Shown here piece after piece: positions 5,016-9,275 of a DNA stretch of 9,275 bases. How positions within the stretch are numbered: the stretch's first letter is position 1; each line of letters begins with the position of its first letter. The position numbers and the translations under genes are program-made. This stretch comes from Oscillospiraceae bacterium. GTDB lineage: Bacteria > Bacillota > Clostridia > Oscillospirales > Oscillospiraceae. Under the pieces are notes generated by a model. It was not told the DNA's origin. It saw only the letters and a list, made by a program, of their open reading frames with translations, and made no database searches. The DNA is taken from the NCBI GenBank assembly GCA_020866945.1, contig JAJBVW010000120.1:1-9275 (forward strand), in the 5' to 3' direction.

Positions 5016-6926
5016 ATGAAAAAGCGTATAGCATTCCTGTTGGCGCTGGTATTTGTTCTGTCCATGGCAACACCTGCCCTGGCCACCAGCGATGCCAGTG
5101 GGGAGATCACGGAAGCCACCGAGACCGCCAGCGGGGAAATGAGCGACACCATGCCTCTGCCCGCCGGTTCCTATGAGCCGGAGACCTTGGCGGTAACGGC
5201 TGGCATCTCCGTGATAAACGGCGCTGTCACCGCGGACGAGGGCATCGAGGGCGAAATCACCGACAGCTCCATTTCCGGCGCCTATGTGTCCTATGACGAG
5301 ATCGGCGACTGGGACGGCAGCGAGGTATTCGGCCAGTCCGGCGTGATTCTCGCCTCCGACGAGGAGGGCCTGTTCACCGTCGGCGGGGAGGAAGACGTTT
5401 ACGAGATAGACGGCGAGGGCTACAACACCGTCATCATCCTGAATAACGAGGACGCAGAAGAGGAGAACGCTCTGTCCGGCAGCGACGTGCGGGATTACCA
5501 GGACGTGTCCGAGGGCTATGAGGGCGTGGGCCTGTATGTGGGCGTGTCTGACGTCGTCATCGACAACACCTACATCTACACCGCCGGTTACAAGCGCAGC
5601 GGCATCCGCCTGACCAGCAGTCTGAACACCGCTGTTGTCAAGAACTCCACCGTTATTGCCGTCGGCTCTGAGGGGGAGGGTTCCTCCGCGCCGGGCCTGA
5701 TTTGTATGTACGCAAGCTCCCGGCCCACCCTGATCGAGTCCTCCGGCACCACCTATTTCTATAACGACGACGTTATCTCCAGCGACTGGGGCGCTTTCTC
5801 CCTGGACGGCTGCTATAACGCCAATGTCTACATCGTGGGCAGCTACTCCGTGAACACAGTAGGCGGCTACAGTGTCTATTCTCTTGGCCGTGTTGGACAG
5901 GAGAACACCGCTTATTTCTATGGTTCCTATGCGGCCTCTGCCCAGTTTGGTTCCATCGTTTGCGCTGCTGGGTTCATGTCTGTGGGCGCCCGGGACGACG
6001 CCTCCGACGCGGCTCTTGCCTGTGCGGACGGTGTGGAGCTTGAGACCGTTCTGGAGGACGGCTGGAGCTACATTGGCGGCGTGACCAGCGCCATCACCAT
6101 GCAGGCGGATTCCTCCAGCGCCGACATGATCGGCATTTTCAACGCCCATCACACCATCCTCGACTCCGCCAACGTGATGGATCGGGACGGCAACGAGCTG
6201 ATTGACACCCTGGAGGTCTATGCCTCCGATTATCTGGACGACCTGGCTGTGGGCGCGTCCTACTTCTTCCTGAAGTCCTTCCACGGCTCCGCCATCTCCA
6301 TCCGCAGCGAGAACGTGGATCTGACCCTGGACGACTGCATTGTCGAAAGCGGCAACGGCGTGGCCGTTCAGTCCGTTGTTGGCTATGACACCAACGCCAG
6401 CGGCATCATGGTCGCCGACGGCGAGGAATATTACGGCATCAACACAGTCATTAAGGACATGGAGCTGACCGGCGACATCCTCCATCAGGACTACCAGCGC
6501 AAGATGGATCTGGCCCTGGAGAATGTCACCCTGACCGGCGCTGTCGTCTCCGGCACCCGCGCCGGGTGGGTCGATTACATCACCACCCTGGTGGCCGAGA
6601 ACTGGTCTGACGAGTGCGACGAGCTGGGTCTGGACGCTGACACCATCATCGCCACCCTCTGCCCGGACGAGACCTATGAGACCGTTTGGGGCGTCCGCAT
6701 GACCATCGACGGCGACTCCACCTGGATCGTCACCGGCGATTCCAGCCTCTACAGCCTGACCGTGCCCGAGGGCGCTGTCATCGAAGCCGCCGAGGGCCAG
6801 GAGCTGGAGATCTACGTGGACTGCGATTTGGACAACGAAGATCTCACCTATGACTACACCACCGGCACCCAGGTCGATTCCCTGACCGCCGGCGAGTATA
6901 CCGGGGTCGTCATCCTGGTTAAATAA
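5016..6926 (+). CDS. Secreted acidic protein, probable right-handed beta-helix
   Basis: A 636-residue exported protein that I cannot assign to a named family. Residues 1-23 are a clear signal peptide: MKKR, a hydrophobic core and a likely cleavage after PALA. The mature part is strongly acidic and rich in Gly, Ser, Thr, Tyr and Asp. From about 145 to 530 it has short alternating strands separated by turns (for example DVVIDNTYIYTAG, AVVKNSTVIAVGS, NVTLTGAVVSG), the look of a parallel beta-helix. Such folds occur in polysaccharide-active enzymes and adhesins. The last 60 or so residues (TWIVTGDSSLYSLTVPEGA onward) look like a separate small C-terminal domain. I see no LPXTG signal, surface-layer homology repeats or C-terminal anchor, so it should be released or held non-covalently. 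GGAGG lies 7 bases before the start (5004-5008). Codons end mostly in C or G, suggesting good expression. Confidence 0.85.
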   Translation: MKKRIAFLLALVFVLSMATPALATSDASGEITEATETASGEMSDTMPLPAGSYEPETLAVTAGISVINGAVTADEGIEGEITDSSISGAYVSYDEIGDWDGSEVFGQSGVILASDEEGLFTVGGEEDVYEIDGEGYNTVIILNNEDAEEENALSGSDVRDYQDVSEGYEGVGLYVGVSDVVIDNTYIYTAGYKRSGIRLTSSLNTAVVKNSTVIAVGSEGEGSSAPGLICMYASSRPTLIESSGTTYFYNDDVISSDWGAFSLDGCYNANVYIVGSYSVNTVGGYSVYSLGRVGQENTAYFYGSYAASAQFGSIVCAAGFMSVGARDDASDAALACADGVELETVLEDGWSYIGGVTSAITMQADSSSADMIGIFNAHHTILDSANVMDRDGNELIDTLEVYASDYLDDLAVGASYFFLKSFHGSAISIRSENVDLTLDDCIVESGNGVAVQSVVGYDTNASGIMVADGEEYYGINTVIKDMELTGDILHQDYQRKMDLALENVTLTGAVVSGTRAGWVDYITTLVAENWSDECDELGLDADTIIATLCPDETYETVWGVRMTIDGDSTWIVTGDSSLYSLTVPEGAVIEAAEGQELEIYVDCDLDNEDLTYDYTTGTQVDSLTAGEYTGVVILVK

Positions 6927-6963
6927 TTAAGCCTCCTTCTTCATCGTTCCTTTCCAACATAAA

Positions 6964-6999
6964 GCGAGCCGCTCTCCCGGAAACGGGAGGGCGGCTTGT
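6964..6999. terminator. Hairpin between convergent genes, probable bidirectional terminator
   Basis: AGCCGCTCTCCCG (6967-6979) pairs with CGGGAGGGCGGCT (6984-6996) around a GAAA tetraloop, with one GU pair. Wobble and GC pairs extend the stem to 6964/6999. It lies about 40 bases after the secreted-protein stop and about 20 bases beyond the MATE gene's 3' end. Neither side has a strong T run, so termination efficiency is uncertain. Confidence 0.6.
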
Positions 7000-7017
7000 C
7001 GTCTCTGACAGGCGGCG

Positions 7018-8454
7018 TCAGCAGTCTTCGGTTTTGGGAGCCTCCGGCTCTGCTGCGGGAACAGACCTTTTCAGGCTCCTGACCACCCGAAGCAGAACGG
7101 CAGCCACAGCGAGAAATGTCACCGTGTCGGCGGCGGGCATGAAAAAGGGCAGGGCGTAAAGACCCCATATCGCAGGCAGCAGCAGGGCAAAGCCCACGCC
7201 CAAAACAAATTCCCTCACAATCGACAGCACAGAGGCGGCTCTCGCCCGGCCCAGAGACTGAAGGAAAATGAAGCTCCCCTTGTTGAGACAGGCCAGCGGC
7301 AGCAGACATAGCTGACAGCGGATGAACCAGACGGCAAATTCCGTGTAATAGGCGCTCTCGTTCCCCGCGCCAAACACCTGCATAAGCTGGCTGGGAAGGA
7401 TAAGGAAAATCAGCGACGATACAAGCCCCACCAGAGCTTCCGCCGCCATCAGCCGCTTCATCAGTCCCAGCACCCGGTCGTTCCGCCCCGCGCCGATGTT
7501 ATACCCCGCAATGGGGATGCAGCCGGCGGCGAGGCCCACGGAGATGGATATGACAATCTGGAAAAATTTCGACACAATCCCCGCAATGGCGGTGGGGATC
7601 TGAGAATACGCCTCCTGGCCAAACACCGGGTCAAGCGCCCCATACTTCACCGCCATGTTGATGGTGGCCGCCATGGAGAGGACAATGGAAATCTGAGACA
7701 GGAAGCTGGCCATGCCCATGGAGAGCATTTTCCCCAGGAGCTTCCACCGAAGGGTAAAGCAGTCCCTGTGCAGCGGCGTGGTTTTCATCCGGCGCAGATA
7801 GACCGCCGCCATGATCGCCGACAATATCTGCCCGCCAATGGTCGCCACGGCGGCGCCCATCATGCCCCATTGCAGCACATAAATACAGATGGGGTCAAAA
7901 ATAATGTTGAACACCGCCCCCAGCACCAGGGTCGTCATGGCGTAGCCGGGGCTGCCGTCCGAGCGGATGATGGGATTCATGGCCTGCCCGAACATATAAA
8001 AGGGAATCCCCAGGGTGATCCACTGAAAATATTCCTTGGACAGGCGGAATGTCTCGTCGTTCACCCGTGCGCCAAAGGCCGTCAGGATAGGCTCCTGGAA
8101 GATGAGATATATCGCCGTCAGCACAAGGCCCACGCCGATGACGGCGGCCACCGCGTTTCCCACGCCCCGGCTTGCGTCTTTGCCCCGTCCCGCGCCAAGG
8201 CTTATGCTGACGAAGGTACAGCATCCGTCCCCAATCATCACCGCAATGGAGACGGCCACCACGGTCATGGGGAACACCACCGTGTTGGCAGCGTTTCCAT
8301 AGGAGCCGAGATAGGAGGCGTTGGCAATAAATATCTGATCGACGATGTTATACAGCGCCGCCACCAGCATGGACACCACGCAGGGGACGGCATATTTTCT
8401 CATCAGCCGTCCCAGCCGCTCTGTTTTCAAATAGTCGTTTGCATCGACCGGCAT
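7018..8454 (-). CDS. MATE family efflux transporter
   Basis: A 478-residue inner-membrane protein, the usual size for multidrug and toxic compound extrusion transporters, which export cationic drugs or metabolites in exchange for sodium ions or protons. Hydrophobic stretches consistent with twelve helices form two MatE halves, roughly 15-185 and 230-430. The N-terminal part has the family's PCVVSMLVAALYNIVDQIFI, with the conserved Asp in the first helix region, and a later GAVFNIIFDPICIY that is typical of the MepA-like branch. The C-terminal tail is charged and rich in Pro and Glu. The start was chosen because AAGGAA stands 6 bases upstream (8466-8461) and the sequence from there matches the family's short cytoplasmic lead. 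The gene has its own promoter and a leader of about 110 bases. Substrate cannot be inferred. Confidence 0.95.
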   Translation of the reverse strand: MPVDANDYLKTERLGRLMRKYAVPCVVSMLVAALYNIVDQIFIANASYLGSYGNAANTVVFPMTVVAVSIAVMIGDGCCTFVSISLGAGRGKDASRGVGNAVAAVIGVGLVLTAIYLIFQEPILTAFGARVNDETFRLSKEYFQWITLGIPFYMFGQAMNPIIRSDGSPGYAMTTLVLGAVFNIIFDPICIYVLQWGMMGAAVATIGGQILSAIMAAVYLRRMKTTPLHRDCFTLRWKLLGKMLSMGMASFLSQISIVLSMAATINMAVKYGALDPVFGQEAYSQIPTAIAGIVSKFFQIVISISVGLAAGCIPIAGYNIGAGRNDRVLGLMKRLMAAEALVGLVSSLIFLILPSQLMQVFGAGNESAYYTEFAVWFIRCQLCLLPLACLNKGSFIFLQSLGRARAASVLSIVREFVLGVGFALLLPAIWGLYALPFFMPAADTVTFLAVAAVLLRVVRSLKRSVPAAEPEAPKTEDC

Positions 8455-8479
8455 AAATCGTTCCTTCTTTCCAGAAATT

Positions 8480-8569
8480 CAGGCCAGGTTCACAAACTCT
8501 CACCCGCCTGTCCCGCCGGAAAGAGGCGCGACGTCATACGAATTGGAATCTATCCATAACCAGTGACGT
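8480..8569 (-). promoter_or_regulatory. MATE leader: inverted TGACGT boxes and a hairpin
   Basis: TGACGT (8564-8569) and its inverse ACGTCA (8531-8536) flank the first 30 or so bases of the predicted transcript; the first lies at the predicted start site. Further down the leader CAGGC/GCCTG (8510-8506 with 8484-8480) forms a hairpin shortly before the ribosome binding site. I do not recognise a known riboswitch such as guanidine, PRPP or c-di-GMP classes. Confidence 0.3.
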
Positions 8570-8570
8570 T

Positions 8571-8599
8571 ATTGTACGCTTATCTTTTTGAATATGCAA
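8571..8599 (-). promoter_or_regulatory. Sigma-A-like promoter of the MATE gene
   Basis: On the minus strand TTGCAT (8599-8594) is followed after 17 bases by TACAAT (8576-8571). Transcription would start near 8564, leaving a leader of about 110 bases. No clear terminator separates the upstream DUF2798-like gene, so read-through from that gene is also possible. Confidence 0.6.
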
Positions 8600-8619
8600 G
8601 CGCTCTGCGGTATGTGCCG

Positions 8620-9123
8620 TTATTTATCCCGAAACAGCTTTCCGCAGATCCAGTGCGTAAAGGGGGCCGCGGCAAAGAAATTCCAGAAAAAGGCCATGGG
8701 GAAGTTTTTCAGAACCGTCCCCACCCAGATTGCCGGAAGCTGCGCTATGGGCGCGCCGGCCAGGATGACGTTGAACAGCACGGACGCAATTAGGCTCATG
8801 GACGGACACATGACCGCCACCGTCGCCCCCTGACGCAGAAGCTGGCAGACATAGGGGTTATCCCTTTCCGGGTCGCTGTGCTTCGCGGCAAAGGCGGCCC
8901 CGAAGCGGTTGCCGTACAGATTGGAAACAATAAAGACGAACAGCCCCATGTAGGACGCCTCGATAAGCGCGTCCCAAAAGACGATGTTCGTCATGTTGCT
9001 AAGCCCTCCGGCGGCCAGCGTCACGCCCTCCTTGATGGCCACATTGTAGACCTCCATCCCGTAGGCCATGGCATACGACATGATGAGGCCAAAGATGACC
9101 CCCTGCTTTTTTGTTTTCGGCAT
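8620..9123 (-). CDS. Four-helix membrane protein, two DUF2798-like halves
   Basis: A 167-residue integral membrane protein of unknown function. Predicted helices lie about 8-30, 45-70, 98-122 and 133-155. The first half (PKTKKQGVIFGLIMSYAMAYG) and second half (RQGATVAVMCPSMSLIASVLFN) resemble each other and the DUF2798 family, whose single copies have two helices, so this appears to be a duplicated form. The start at 9123 is preferred because AGGAG lies 8 bases upstream (9132-9136). The ATG two codons earlier is only 2 bases from that site, and the longer frame from 9228 begins with a non-membrane sequence lacking a ribosome binding site. The MATE gene follows on the same strand after 165 bases, which hold a separate promoter. 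A shared role in envelope transport or stress is possible but not shown. Confidence 0.82.
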   Translation of the reverse strand: MPKTKKQGVIFGLIMSYAMAYGMEVYNVAIKEGVTLAAGGLSNMTNIVFWDALIEASYMGLFVFIVSNLYGNRFGAAFAAKHSDPERDNPYVCQLLRQGATVAVMCPSMSLIASVLFNVILAGAPIAQLPAIWVGTVLKNFPMAFFWNFFAAAPFTHWICGKLFRDK

Positions 9124-9275
9124 AATCATTTCTCCTGTTCCTAAAATCTGATGATAAACGCGCCGCAGCAAAAAAGGCGCATCCCCCTCTCCGACATACG
9201 AAAAGGGCAATACGCCTTGCAAACACATTGTATGCTACACGCATTTATGAACTTTTGTCTTTCCTATCATAGCAC
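9124..9275 (-). other. Upstream region of the DUF2798-like gene
   Basis: About 150 bases to the window edge without a gene. On the minus strand TATGAT (9271-9266) and TACAAT (9232-9227) could be -10 boxes. The -35 of the first would lie outside the window and the second has none. GCGCC/GGCGC (9160-9164/9176-9180) can form a short hairpin in the leader. Confidence 0.3.

Noticed and set aside
4815..6485. A 556-codon open frame on the minus strand opposite the secreted-protein gene.
   Set aside because: It is an antisense shadow of a strongly codon-biased gene: low-complexity Val/Ala/Gly/His-rich translation, no signal or domain, and no ribosome binding site, whereas the plus strand has a signal peptide, GGAGG and promoter.
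7768..8559. A 263-codon plus-strand open frame opposite the MATE gene.
   Set aside because: His/Arg-rich translation typical of the antisense of membrane proteins; no ribosome binding site or family resemblance.
1..9275. Mobile element, CRISPR array, toxin-antitoxin or defence system.
   Set aside because: No transposase, integrase, terminal repeats, regularly spaced repeats, tRNA attachment site or defence-type domain could be seen on either strand.

Overview
The window looks like chromosomal DNA of a GC-rich, spore-forming, probably anaerobic Firmicute, most likely a Clostridia/Oscillospiraceae-type gut organism. The two strongest clues are a canonical alpha/beta-type small acid-soluble spore protein (SASP) and a SpoIVB-type sporulation protease. 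AGGAGG-like ribosome binding sites and sigma-A promoters with 17 bp spacing fit this. I cannot name a species. No mobile element, phage gene, CRISPR array, tRNA or rRNA is visible.

Layout from left to right. (1) 33-1112, minus: ATP-binding subunit of a sugar ABC importer (RbsA/MglA/XylG type). It is stopped by an in-frame amber codon about 140 residues short of the family's length, and family-like sequence continues in the same frame to the window edge. (2) 1113-1539: about 425 bases without a protein gene. They hold the ABC promoter with a tandem 12-bp operator-like repeat, a possible divergent promoter, and a strongly folded stretch ending in GTTTTT that may be a small RNA. (3) 1540-1734, plus: the SASP gene and its terminator. 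(4) 1826-3660, plus: a two-gene operon with a strong promoter, twin 12-bp near-palindromes and a terminator. It encodes a MalY/PatB-type PLP C-S lyase and a dinitrogenase iron-molybdenum cofactor (NifX/NafY-like) domain protein with a His/Cys-rich tail. (5) 3788-4741, minus: SpoIVB-like PDZ/serine peptidase. (6) 4742-5015: divergent intergenic region with nested hairpins and a promoter. (7) 5016-6926, plus: large acidic secreted protein, probably a beta-helix. (8) A hairpin between convergent genes at 6964-6999. (9) 7018-8454, minus: MATE transporter. (10) 8620-9123, minus: four-helix membrane protein with two DUF2798-like halves.

The genes do not form one pathway. The clearest functional unit is the C-S lyase/NifX-like operon, which could link sulfide or thiol production with handling of a metal or metal-sulfur cofactor. 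The SASP and SpoIVB belong to sporulation, acting in the forespore on DNA protection and on the SigK checkpoint respectively. The MATE and DUF2798 genes are a same-strand pair of membrane proteins. I found no convincing new multi-gene system. The best leads are the folded RNA candidate before the SASP gene, the twin palindromes of the C-S lyase operon, and the amber stop in the ABC gene.
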